From positions 35,400 to 99,399 of IMG/VR virus record IMGVR_UViG_3300020419_000009: 64,000 nucleotides of DNA, one strand, 5' to 3'. A program made the translations under genes and the position numbers. The notes beneath the pieces were generated by a model that did no database searches, was not told the origin of the DNA, and worked only from the letters and a program-made list of their open reading frames with translations. Every line of letters begins with the position of its first letter. The first letter of the stretch is position 1. Below are positions 19,117 to 27,713 of the stretch, piece after piece. Source of the stretch: a virus.

Positions 19117-20165
19117 ATATAGATAATATTAAAAAGATAGAATTAGAAATTACAAGCGACTGTAACGCCGCTTGTCCAGGATGTGCTAGGACGCAGAACT
19201 TAGACATTTTACAAGTACAAAGTTTTTCTTTAGCAGATCTATGTAGGCTGTTTCCTACAAAGAGACATATTGAAAATAAACATTTTAAGTTTTGTGGAGT
19301 ATTAGGTGATCCTTTGATACATCCTGAGTTTGTACAAATGGTAGAATATTTATTATCAAATAATCCCATGCGTGTTAGTGTAAGCACAAATACAGGATTA
19401 GGTACAACAGACGCATGGACCAGACTAGGAGAGTTAGCTTATGCCAATGAAACAAAGGTCCTATGCTTTGACTTTTGTATAGACGGTCATGAGCATACAA
19501 ACCATATTTATAGAGTAAACACAAAATGGAAAGTTATAATGCGTAACCTTGAAGCATTTACTTCTGCGGCCAAAGAAAAGTCAATTGGTTCTTCTTGGAC
19601 TTATATTGTTTTTGATCACAATGAACACGAACTTGATACAGCTATACAAGAAGCAAAAAAGTTTGGTTTAAGATTTAACAAAAGAACTGGTATGCGTAAC
19701 AGCTATCATGACTGGATAGCACAAATAGGAAAGAAAAATAACAAAATAAAAAAAGTAATTACAACAACAGGATCTAAAGAACACAAGCAAAAAGCAAAGA
19801 TAATGCAATTAGATAACATGATAAAAGAAAATAAAATTGATAGAGATATATTACAAACTATTAAATGTAAATTTTATCATGAAGGTGAAATATTTATAGG
19901 TGCGGATTTAACAATGTGGCCTTGTTGTTTCTTATATGACAGTGCTTTTAAAAACAAGGACAATATAAACAGTAAACTAAGTAAATATTTAAATGGTTGG
20001 AATAGTTTAAAAAAACAGTCAGTTGAAGATGTGATACAACACCCTTGGTATTTAGATGTTTTAGCACAAAGTTGGAATCCTGAACACGATATGCATTTAA
20101 CACGATGCATTAGAACTTGTGCATATAATCAAGCATATCATAACAAAAGAGAATATGTGGTATGA
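19113..20165 (+). CDS. radical SAM protein, HN-HQ paralogue group, copy 2
   Basis: This 350-residue protein starts at GTG (19113), giving a GTGA overlap with the preceding stop. C17-x3-C21-x2-C24 sits in SDCNAACPGCAR. VFDHNEHELDTA and a C-terminal MWPCCFLYDS plus CIRTCAY match the other members of the group. FCGVLGDP replaces the canonical GGEP. A catalytic role is likely because all cluster Cys are intact. The four-gene paralogue set suggests serial or substrate-specialised steps. Confidence 0.8.
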   Translation: MNIDNIKKIELEITSDCNAACPGCARTQNLDILQVQSFSLADLCRLFPTKRHIENKHFKFCGVLGDPLIHPEFVQMVEYLLSNNPMRVSVSTNTGLGTTDAWTRLGELAYANETKVLCFDFCIDGHEHTNHIYRVNTKWKVIMRNLEAFTSAAKEKSIGSSWTYIVFDHNEHELDTAIQEAKKFGLRFNKRTGMRNSYHDWIAQIGKKNNKIKKVITTTGSKEHKQKAKIMQLDNMIKENKIDRDILQTIKCKFYHEGEIFIGADLTMWPCCFLYDSAFKNKDNINSKLSKYLNGWNSLKKQSVEDVIQHPWYLDVLAQSWNPEHDMHLTRCIRTCAYNQAYHNKREYVV

Positions 20166-21238
20166 GTTGGCCAGCAAAAGCAAATCAAATAAAAAAACTT
20201 CAAATTGAGTTAACAAATTATTGTCAGGCAAGGTGTCCTGAATGTGCAAGAGAAAAATTGTATGCAGAAAATTATAAAAAACCTGACATACCTTATTTGT
20301 ATGAACTAAACAATAGTTACGTAACATTTAAACAATTCAAAAGTTGGCTAGGCAAAGACGAATGGACAGGTCTACGACTAATAGACTTTTGTGGAAATTA
20401 TGATGAACCTACAACGAATCCAGATATCCTTAAGATAATAGATTGGGTGCTTGGTAGCGATAATTTTTCTAAACAACTTGTTCTTAATATTGCAACTAAT
20501 GGAGGCACTAGGAGCACAAAATTTTGGACAGAAGTAGCAAATTTGTGTAAAAAGTACAGAACAAAAGGTACATATTCTAGGTTAAGAATAGTTTGGGGTA
20601 TTGATGGTTTAGAAGATACTAACCATTTATATAGAAGAAATGTTATATGGAAAAAGGTACAAGATAATTTCAGAGCGTTTTTATCTAATGGTGGTTATGG
20701 TTATTGGCAATTCATTTATTTTAAACATAATGAACATCAAGAAGAAGAAGTTAAACAAAGAAGTATAAAGGAAGGGTTTGCAGGTATGAAGTGGAGGGGT
20801 GGTCATTCAAGAGACTATAATAAAACCAAGGTTAAACCTGCTGAGACAGGAAAATTTGAAACTAATTTTGGATATAATCATACTCCAAAAAAACAGATTG
20901 TATGTAAAGCATTATCAAGACCAGAGTATCATGGACATGATACAGGATTATATGTAACGTATCATGGTTGGGTGATTCCTTGTTGTTGGTGGGGATCGCA
21001 ATTAGAACTTGGAAAAATATATGATACATATAGAACTGATGTTGCAAGTCATAAACTAAATGGAACAAACAGTTTTCAACAAATACTAGATACTGATTGG
21101 TTCTCTAACTTATATGAATACATACAGACACAAGAATCTTCTACCTGTGTTTTACATTGTAAACAGAATGTTTTAAGTACTATAAGCACAGATGATCACA
21201 AAATTAACCACCCAGAAAATAGGATAAGTACAGTATGA
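20162..21238 (+). CDS. radical SAM protein, HN-HQ paralogue group, copy 3
   Basis: This is a 358-residue member of the group, with C21-x3-C25-x2-C28 in TNYCQARCPECARE. YFKHNEHQEEEVK is the shared HN-HQ segment. The C-terminal VIPCCWWGSQ and STCVLHCKQN supply auxiliary-cluster Cys. DFCGNYDEP stands where GGEP normally occurs. The ATG overlaps the preceding stop by 4 bases, as does its stop with the next ATG. Confidence 0.8.
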   Translation: MSWPAKANQIKKLQIELTNYCQARCPECAREKLYAENYKKPDIPYLYELNNSYVTFKQFKSWLGKDEWTGLRLIDFCGNYDEPTTNPDILKIIDWVLGSDNFSKQLVLNIATNGGTRSTKFWTEVANLCKKYRTKGTYSRLRIVWGIDGLEDTNHLYRRNVIWKKVQDNFRAFLSNGGYGYWQFIYFKHNEHQEEEVKQRSIKEGFAGMKWRGGHSRDYNKTKVKPAETGKFETNFGYNHTPKKQIVCKALSRPEYHGHDTGLYVTYHGWVIPCCWWGSQLELGKIYDTYRTDVASHKLNGTNSFQQILDTDWFSNLYEYIQTQESSTCVLHCKQNVLSTISTDDHKINHPENRISTV

Positions 21239-22644
21239 GCGAGATAAAACCACCATCAGAAACGTTTTGCTTACTACCTTGGGTACATCTAAGCACAAGA
21301 CCGGATGGCAGTATGCGTGTATGCTGTACTGCTAATGCAAGTTCTGTTGGAGCAACTAATGATAAAGAACATGGCGGCCAAGTAGGAATCCTTAAAACAG
21401 AAGACGGAAAACCAAACAACCTAAATGTAAGTGATTTTGAAACAGCATGGAACAGCACTTATATGAAAAATGTAAGAAAACAAATGCTGGCAGGTGAAAA
21501 ACCTCCTAGCTGTTTAAAGTGTTACAAAGAAGAAGCGGCTGGACATAAAAGTAAACGTATGTGGGAAACTAATTATTGGGGCCAGCGTGTAGATTTGGAA
21601 GAAATTCTAAAAAATACAAAAGAAGATGGATCAGTTCCTCCACAATTAGCGTATATTGATTTGAGATTCGGAACAAAATGCCAATTAGCCTGTGTAATGT
21701 GTTCGCCACATGATAGTTCCGGTTGGATAAAAGATTGGAAAGCTATTTTTCCTGCTGTTGAAAACGCTAGTCTAAAAGAAACAATGCAGTGGAAGGATAA
21801 AGGTAGCTATAACGGAAGTAGCTACAATTGGCATAAACAAAATCCTACTTTCTGGAAACAATTCTATGAACAAATGCCAAGTATGCAACAGATTTATTTT
21901 GCAGGAGGCGAAAGTCTTATCATTGAAGAACACTATGAAATACTTGAACATGCAATAAAAATGGGTTACGCAAAAGATTTAGAATTGCGTTATAATTCAA
22001 ATGGTGTTGAGTGGCGTGATGATCTGTTTGAGTTGTGGAAACATTTTAAATTAGTACGGTTCCATTATAGCGTTGATAGTGTGTTTGAAATGAATGAATA
22101 CATACGTTACCCTAGCACATGGGAACGTACGAAAGAAGTATTCCATATCTTAGATAAAGAAACTAGTAATAATGTAGAAATTACTGTAGCTTGTGCAGTA
22201 CAGGCTTTAAACATTCATTACATTCCTGACTTTATAAAATGGAAGATGGAAGAAAAGTTCAATAAGATTAATATGTGGCCGTTTGGTGCAGGACTAATAA
22301 ACTATCATTTTGTATATCATCCACCACATTTGAATGTAAAGGTTTTACCTAAATGGTTTAAACAAAAAACACGAGAAAAATATCAAGAATTTTATAAATG
22401 GTTAGAAGAAAATTGGGAACTAGCAATACCTAGTTGGCATAAAGGCAAAGTTACTTACGAAGATTGGCGTAATGATGCATACGGAATTAAACGATTAGAA
22501 GGTATGTTGCAATTTATGGAGTCAGAAGATTGGAGTGTAAGACTTCCTGAAATGAAAGAGTTTTTACAGCTTTGTGATACACAAAGAAAATTAACCTTTG
22601 AACAAACTTTTCCTGATATGAAAGATATTTTTAATGAACTTTGA
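21235..22644 (+). CDS. radical SAM protein with N-terminal twitch domain
   Basis: This 469-residue protein opens with LLPWVHLSTRPDGSMRVCC, the typical entry of the N-terminal twitch domain, followed by SCLKCYKEE. The radical SAM core has C149-x3-C153-x2-C156 (GTKCQLACVMCSPHDSSGW) and YFAGGESLI as the GGE motif. It parallels 14605 and 23821 in length and order. Homologues of this architecture are frequent in marine viruses, but to my knowledge their substrates have not been established. Confidence 0.85.
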   Translation: MSEIKPPSETFCLLPWVHLSTRPDGSMRVCCTANASSVGATNDKEHGGQVGILKTEDGKPNNLNVSDFETAWNSTYMKNVRKQMLAGEKPPSCLKCYKEEAAGHKSKRMWETNYWGQRVDLEEILKNTKEDGSVPPQLAYIDLRFGTKCQLACVMCSPHDSSGWIKDWKAIFPAVENASLKETMQWKDKGSYNGSSYNWHKQNPTFWKQFYEQMPSMQQIYFAGGESLIIEEHYEILEHAIKMGYAKDLELRYNSNGVEWRDDLFELWKHFKLVRFHYSVDSVFEMNEYIRYPSTWERTKEVFHILDKETSNNVEITVACAVQALNIHYIPDFIKWKMEEKFNKINMWPFGAGLINYHFVYHPPHLNVKVLPKWFKQKTREKYQEFYKWLEENWELAIPSWHKGKVTYEDWRNDAYGIKRLEGMLQFMESEDWSVRLPEMKEFLQLCDTQRKLTFEQTFPDMKDIFNEL

Positions 22645-23824
22645 CACTATTGATTTATTAACAGGAAATAAACTTCAGGTAACTTGGGACCTAGGACGTA
22701 GATGCAACTATGACTGTTCCTACTGTCCTGCACACCGCCATGATAACTTTAGTCCTCATGCTACACTAGACGAATTAAAAGCAAACACAAAATTTTTGTT
22801 TGAGTATGTAGACATTTACTTAACGCATAGAAAATTAAAAAAAGTTGGTATATCGTTCACAGGCGGAGAACCTACTGTAAATCCTAAGTTTATACAATTT
22901 TCAGAATTTTTACGTGAAGAATATAAACGTTACGAGGGTAAATGGGAAGCTGAACTGTCCTTGACAACCAACGGAGCAATGGGTCCTAAACAAGCAGAAG
23001 CTGTAAAAAATAACTTTGATTTTATGACTTTAAGTTACCATGCAGAAGCAGATGAGAAAATAAAACAACAAATTCGTGACAGGATTTTACAGTTTAAAGA
23101 CTACAGAGATAGTTGGTGGGCCGAAAATCACGATAAAGACATGCGGCATAAGTTTTGGTTTAAAATTAACACAATGTTTCATGCAGAATATTTTGAAGAA
23201 TGCAAAGAATTATGTAACTGGCTTGATGAAATAGGAGTTGAGTATACACCAAGGGTAATAGGTGAATGGGAGGATACAGGATCACTTGCTCACAAATACA
23301 CAGAAACACAACTGCAATGGTTTAAAGATTACTGGCGGAATAAAAAAGAAAAACTTAATAAAGATTCAAACCACAGTTTAAAAGCAGTTGGTGAAAAGAC
23401 TACAGAAAAGAAAAAATTAGGAATGGAAATTGGAAGACCTTGTTGTGGGAACAGAGAAATGTGTTTAAGCAGTAAAGGTAATGATGGAGTAAAAAGCACT
23501 TTTGTAGATAAAACTACATTTAAGGGTTGGCATTGTAGTGTAAATTGGTTTTTCTTACACTTGGAACAACAAACTGACCAAGTGTTTCATCATCAAACGT
23601 GCCAAGCGAGATTTGATGGAACAAGAGGTCCAATAGGAAAAATTAGTGAAGGCGATAAAATAATAAAAAATTTAAAAAAGATGTTTGCTGAAAATAGTGT
23701 TCCAACAATTATATGCCCTAAACAAACATGTAGTTGTGGATTATGTGCACCTAAAAGTTCCTCAAAAGCAAGTTACTTCCAAACAATTAAAAGTCATGTT
23801 GACGTAGGAGTTTTAAAAACATGA
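22634..23824 (+). CDS. radical SAM protein, LGRxCNYxCSYC group, copy 1
   Basis: In this 396-residue protein C24-x3-C28-x2-C31 lies in LGRRCNYDCSYCPAHRH and is followed by SFTGGEPTVNP. The C-terminus has a cluster of Cys (RPCCGNREMC, GWHCSVNWFF, CPKQTCSCGLC) that could bind one or two further Fe-S clusters. Gene 26595 is its nearest relative in this window. The ATG overlaps the previous coding region by 11 bases. Confidence 0.82.
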   Translation: MNFDTIDLLTGNKLQVTWDLGRRCNYDCSYCPAHRHDNFSPHATLDELKANTKFLFEYVDIYLTHRKLKKVGISFTGGEPTVNPKFIQFSEFLREEYKRYEGKWEAELSLTTNGAMGPKQAEAVKNNFDFMTLSYHAEADEKIKQQIRDRILQFKDYRDSWWAENHDKDMRHKFWFKINTMFHAEYFEECKELCNWLDEIGVEYTPRVIGEWEDTGSLAHKYTETQLQWFKDYWRNKKEKLNKDSNHSLKAVGEKTTEKKKLGMEIGRPCCGNREMCLSSKGNDGVKSTFVDKTTFKGWHCSVNWFFLHLEQQTDQVFHHQTCQARFDGTRGPIGKISEGDKIIKNLKKMFAENSVPTIICPKQTCSCGLCAPKSSSKASYFQTIKSHVDVGVLKT

Positions 23825-24930
23825 CCAAGCATGACTGTTTAGAATCAATTAACAGCTTGTATGTTGAAAAAACTGCAAAAGGATACAACATGAAACCTTG
23901 TTGTTTATGGAAACGCACAGGCAGTCATGGTTTAGGATTCACAGATAAGATAGAAGATTTAATTGATCACCCTGTTTTAAATGAAGTTAGGACAAGATTT
24001 ATTCCTACAGAAACCAGTAATTGGAAACGGGACGAATGTGATACATGTGTTATGAAAGAAAATACTGGCGGAATTAGTAAACGTTTGAGAAGTTTGGAGA
24101 GAGGTTATAACGGCACTATTCAAAGATGGGATATACGTCCAGGACATACTTGTAATTTAAAATGTATAATGTGCAATCCTAATAATAGCTCTAAGTGGTA
24201 CGAAGATTTAGACATTTATGAAAGTTATAACGGAACAACACTTAATTTAGAACAACAAAGAATACGAGAACAATTAGATTGGGATTATATAGTAGATAAG
24301 TGTAAAAACAATGCGAAAGAAATATACATAGCAGGAGGAGAACCGTTTTATATGAAGTCTATTAATGATTTCTTAGATAGATTATCTCAATTCGAATGGA
24401 ATAGAAAAAACACAAGACTAACAATACAAACTAATGCAATGAGTAATTCGGAAAAATTATTAAACATATTAAAGAAGTTTCAAAGGTTAAACTTTAATAT
24501 TAGTATAGATGGTTGGGGAAGTGTAAATGAACTAATTAGATTTCCAACAGTACACGAAGAAATGTTAAAAAATGTAAGTCAATTACAAAAATTACAACCG
24601 TGGATGATTTGGAACATGACTGTACAAGCATTGAATTTGCCTAACATTGATAAAACAATAGAAAAAATAGGTGAAACTTGGAAGCCTATTAATCCGCATT
24701 ATTATGATCTTAATAAGCTATGGAGTCCTAGACATTTAAGTATTAATAGTCTTAAACCTAGTGTAGTAGCTAGAGTAAATGCTATGACTAAATTAAAAAA
24801 AATAAAAGAATTTTGTAAAGATTACAAATATGATGCTAAACAAAATGTAACTATGCAAAAGTTTTTATTAGAACTTGATGAAAAAAGAGGAACCAATAGT
24901 CCTAAGACTATACCTTGGTGCTTTGTATAA
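23821..24930 (+). CDS. radical SAM protein with N-terminal twitch domain
   Basis: This is a 369-residue protein. The N-terminal domain shows NMKPCCLWKR and DECDTCVMKE, and the core has C111-x3-C115-x2-C118 (GHTCNLKCIMCNPNNSSKW) with YIAGGEPFYM. The CxMCxPxxSSxW signature is close to that of 21235, pointing to a shared ancestor. It is shorter at the C-terminus than 14605 and 21235. Its stop overlaps the next ATG by one base. Confidence 0.84.
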   Translation: MTKHDCLESINSLYVEKTAKGYNMKPCCLWKRTGSHGLGFTDKIEDLIDHPVLNEVRTRFIPTETSNWKRDECDTCVMKENTGGISKRLRSLERGYNGTIQRWDIRPGHTCNLKCIMCNPNNSSKWYEDLDIYESYNGTTLNLEQQRIREQLDWDYIVDKCKNNAKEIYIAGGEPFYMKSINDFLDRLSQFEWNRKNTRLTIQTNAMSNSEKLLNILKKFQRLNFNISIDGWGSVNELIRFPTVHEEMLKNVSQLQKLQPWMIWNMTVQALNLPNIDKTIEKIGETWKPINPHYYDLNKLWSPRHLSINSLKPSVVARVNAMTKLKKIKEFCKDYKYDAKQNVTMQKFLLELDEKRGTNSPKTIPWCFV

Positions 24931-25871
24931 TGTGGACAACTGATACACTAGAATGGATTGATATTGAACTTACAAGTTTTTGTAACATTCGTTGCAAAGG
25001 CTGTTTTCGTGTAATATCTAACCACGCTGATAAAATATTAAACAAGACTTATCTTGATCTTGATACTATTAAAGAAAAATTTCGAAAAGAAATGTTTCCC
25101 AATATTAAGATAATTAATTTTTGCGGTAGTGTTGATGAGCCATGTAGCCATCCACAGTTCCATCAAATAGTAGAACATTTTTCAGACTGGAATGTACACA
25201 TCAATATTGCTACTAATGGTAGTTTGCGTACAACAAAATGGTGGGAGAAGTTAGCAAGTATACTTCCTTCAAGTCATAAAGTTGTATGGGGTATTGACGG
25301 CAGTGATGAATTATCAGAAGTATATAGAGAAGGATCAAGTTTTAAAAAAGTACAGCAAAATTTTAGAGCATTTATTGCCGCAGGTGGCAGAGCTAACTGG
25401 CAGTTTATTGTTTTTGAACATAATGAACATCAGCTTGAAATTGCAAAGCAAATGGCCAAAGACGAAGGCTTTAAAGAATTTAAAACTATAATAAGTCATA
25501 GAAAAGATACAGGCGGAGTAAAGCATAAAAAAGTTGAGGTAGAAGAATCGAATTGTATTAGCTGTAAGTATGCAAATCAAAAAAGAATTTTTGTAAACCA
25601 TATGGGAAATATAATACCATGCTGTCATCTAAATAGTAAGATGCTTGAATATCCTGTTAGCGGTAATAAGAAAGATAGATTTGAAGAGATACTAGACGAA
25701 GAAAAATATATGGACGACATCAACATAAAAAATGTAAGTGTCGAACAAGCAATAAACGGAAAAGTTTGGAATGCTATTAAAAATAGCTGGGAGTCAAACA
25801 ATAGAATACCAAGATGCGAACAGGTTTGTAAACAGAATAAAAGAGATGTTTTTATAAAGGAACAGTTATGA
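24930..25871 (+). CDS. radical SAM protein, HN-HQ paralogue group, copy 4
   Basis: This 313-residue protein starts at the ATG in TAATG at 24930, preferred over an upstream GTG at 24915. C18-x3-C22-x2-C25 lies in TSFCNIRCKGCFRV. VFEHNEHQLEIAKQ is the shared segment, and IIPCCHLNS plus RCEQVCKQN give C-terminal Cys. NFCGSVDEP replaces GGEP. It is separated from copies 1-3 by three radical SAM genes of other groups, so either the set was reshuffled or genes were inserted into it. Confidence 0.82.
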   Translation: MWTTDTLEWIDIELTSFCNIRCKGCFRVISNHADKILNKTYLDLDTIKEKFRKEMFPNIKIINFCGSVDEPCSHPQFHQIVEHFSDWNVHINIATNGSLRTTKWWEKLASILPSSHKVVWGIDGSDELSEVYREGSSFKKVQQNFRAFIAAGGRANWQFIVFEHNEHQLEIAKQMAKDEGFKEFKTIISHRKDTGGVKHKKVEVEESNCISCKYANQKRIFVNHMGNIIPCCHLNSKMLEYPVSGNKKDRFEEILDEEKYMDDINIKNVSVEQAINGKVWNAIKNSWESNNRIPRCEQVCKQNKRDVFIKEQL

Positions 25872-26557
25872 TATTCAAAAACAGCCAACAAGATGTAAAC
25901 ATACATGAAGAAGACAATGTTAAAGTAGTTTCCTTAAAGATATCAGGAGGAGCAGATAGCGCCATAGTAGGATTTATGTTATCAAATTATGTAGCAGTTG
26001 AAAGACCGGATATAAAGATTATTCCTATAACAACTAATCATCCAAGAAAACCATACCAAGGTTTATTTGCTAAAAGGATTATTGAATTTTATAAAGAAAC
26101 ATTTGGTGATATTTTCGGAAAACATTATATTAATAATCTAGATCAAATAGCAACTAATGAAGATTATAATTCTGCCCAAACTGATATTTTTAATATAGCT
26201 AATAAAAATGAAAAAATAATATCCAGTTATTCCGGTATAACTTCTAATCCCCCAAAAGATGAAATGGACAAATTTGTAAACAAATATAAGAAAAACGAAA
26301 CAGGTCCTTATGACGATAGGAACGGAAAAAAGTTTTCTGTGATTGCCAATGGTCCTGGAGGCAGTAACGGCTCTAAGAGGCATCTAGTAAACATAGATAA
26401 AAAAGGTGTAGCAGAATTATATAATAATTTAGGATTGATGGATACACTTTTTCCTTTGACAAGAAGTTGTGAAGAAATAACAAATGATTTTAGCAGTCAT
26501 TGTGAACATTGCTGGTTCTGTAGAGAAAGGTATTGGGGATTTGGAAGATACATTTAA
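25868..26557 (+). CDS. PP-loop ATPase with QueC-like zinc site
   Basis: This 229-residue protein has the N-type ATP-pyrophosphatase signature SGGADS at residues 26-31. Near the C-terminus it has a four-Cys pattern, SC-x10-C-x2-C-x2-C with a following Arg (SHCEHCWFCRER), laid out like the zinc site of QueC (7-cyano-7-deazaguanine synthase). The length also fits QueC (~230). However, the PGRN-type motif I expect in QueC is not visible, and the gene lies with radical SAM enzymes, about 23 kb from the queE/folE/queD block. It may serve preQ0 formation or adenylate a different substrate here. Confidence 0.6.
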   Translation: MIFKNSQQDVNIHEEDNVKVVSLKISGGADSAIVGFMLSNYVAVERPDIKIIPITTNHPRKPYQGLFAKRIIEFYKETFGDIFGKHYINNLDQIATNEDYNSAQTDIFNIANKNEKIISSYSGITSNPPKDEMDKFVNKYKKNETGPYDDRNGKKFSVIANGPGGSNGSKRHLVNIDKKGVAELYNNLGLMDTLFPLTRSCEEITNDFSSHCEHCWFCRERYWGFGRYI

Positions 26558-26571
26558 AGATTGCAATCTTT
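26556..26571. promoter_or_regulatory. perfect 16-bp palindrome overlapping a -35 element
   Basis: AAAGATTGCAATCTTT is a perfect inverted repeat starting in the stop codon of the PP-loop gene. Its centre TTGCAA is also the -35-like hexamer of the promoter candidate at 26561-26589. That geometry is what a dimeric repressor operator would have. It could also fold as a short hairpin (6-bp stem, TGCA loop). Confidence 0.45.
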
Positions 26572-26589
26572 TCAAAAAGGTGTTATAAT
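26561..26589 (+). promoter_or_regulatory. sigma-70-like promoter TTGCAA-N17-TATAAT
   Basis: TTGCAA at 26561-26566 and TATAAT at 26584-26589 are separated by 17 bases. The next gene's ATG begins at 26595, so the predicted transcript start falls at or near the ATG. The message would then be nearly leaderless. Confidence 0.5.
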
Positions 26590-26594
26590 ATATT

Positions 26595-27713
26595 ATGTCT
26601 GAAGATTTAAAATGGAGTAGTTATGATTTTTCTAAAATACCGTTTGACGAAATTGTTAAAGTCGGACAGAGGACGCTTATATACAGAGATTTGTTTACTG
26701 TTAGTTGGCTTCTTGGTCGCTTTTGCAACTATAGGTGCAGTTATTGTTGGCCATACGCCAGATCAGATAAAAAAGATCACAGGCCCACACAGCTCTGTTG
26801 TGATACGATCGATGAGATAAAGAGACAGGCCCGTGACAACAATTTTAATAGTTTCCATTTTTCTTTTTCTGGTGGTGAGCCTACTTTTCACCCTGGTTAC
26901 AACGATCTTCTACGGCATCTTGCTAATGATATTAATAATACCAATTATACTTCTATTCATATGACAAGTAATTGTAGTCGTAAATTAAAATGGTTTCAAG
27001 AGTACACTGAAATAGCAAAAGCATTTCATCGTGCTAGTATTACAGCAAGTTTACACACAGAACACGTTAACACTCCACAAAAAATGCAAGACTTTGCAGA
27101 CAAGCTGATACATTGTCAAGAACAAGACGTCCAAGTCACAATAAACATGGTTATGGTACCAGAAATATTTGAAAAGAGTTGGGAAAACGCATTGTTCTTT
27201 CATGAACAAGGAATTAACGTTACATTAAAACCACAAAGTGATCCTACAGCAAGTTTTGTTGTTAGTGGATACACGGAAGAACAAATGAAGTTGTTACATA
27301 ATGGTATGCCACAGAGAGGGTACACAGAAGTTAAACGTAAGTGGTCTGGTAGACCTAAAGCCCAATGGAAAAGTTGGAAACAGTTTAATACAAAAGAATC
27401 AGTACCTGCACACTTCCAGGTCGAGTTTGAAGATAAAGACGGTAAGAAATGGTACATGGATCAAGCTGAAAGATTTAATGCTTTTAATTTTAACAAGTTT
27501 AAAGGTTGGTCATGTAATGCAGGATATAGTGGAATAATAATTAGAGAACCAGACGGCAGTATCAAAAGATCATACAGTTGTAGAGATGTCCCATTAGGAA
27601 ATATCGAAACAGGCTTTAAATTATTTGATAAGCCTATGCCGTGTATAACAGATAGTTGTGTTAGTAGTGCTGATAGTAAAATACCTAAACAAAAGATTGC
27701 TGAAACTATTTAA
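26595..27713 (+). CDS. radical SAM protein, LGRxCNYxCSYC group, copy 2
   Basis: This 372-residue protein has C44-x3-C48-x2-C51 in LGRFCNYRCSYCWPYARS and FSGGEPTFHPG. The C-terminal CNAGYSG, SYSCRDVP and MPCITDSCVSS supply candidate auxiliary-cluster Cys, as in 22634. It is the only radical SAM gene here with its own promoter-like upstream region. The distance from the -10 (5 bases) leaves no room for a normal ribosome site. Its stop overlaps the convergent nitroreductase-like gene by 8 bases. Confidence 0.82.
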   Translation: MSEDLKWSSYDFSKIPFDEIVKVGQRTLIYRDLFTVSWLLGRFCNYRCSYCWPYARSDKKDHRPTQLCCDTIDEIKRQARDNNFNSFHFSFSGGEPTFHPGYNDLLRHLANDINNTNYTSIHMTSNCSRKLKWFQEYTEIAKAFHRASITASLHTEHVNTPQKMQDFADKLIHCQEQDVQVTINMVMVPEIFEKSWENALFFHEQGINVTLKPQSDPTASFVVSGYTEEQMKLLHNGMPQRGYTEVKRKWSGRPKAQWKSWKQFNTKESVPAHFQVEFEDKDGKKWYMDQAERFNAFNFNKFKGWSCNAGYSGIIIREPDGSIKRSYSCRDVPLGNIETGFKLFDKPMPCITDSCVSSADSKIPKQKIAETI

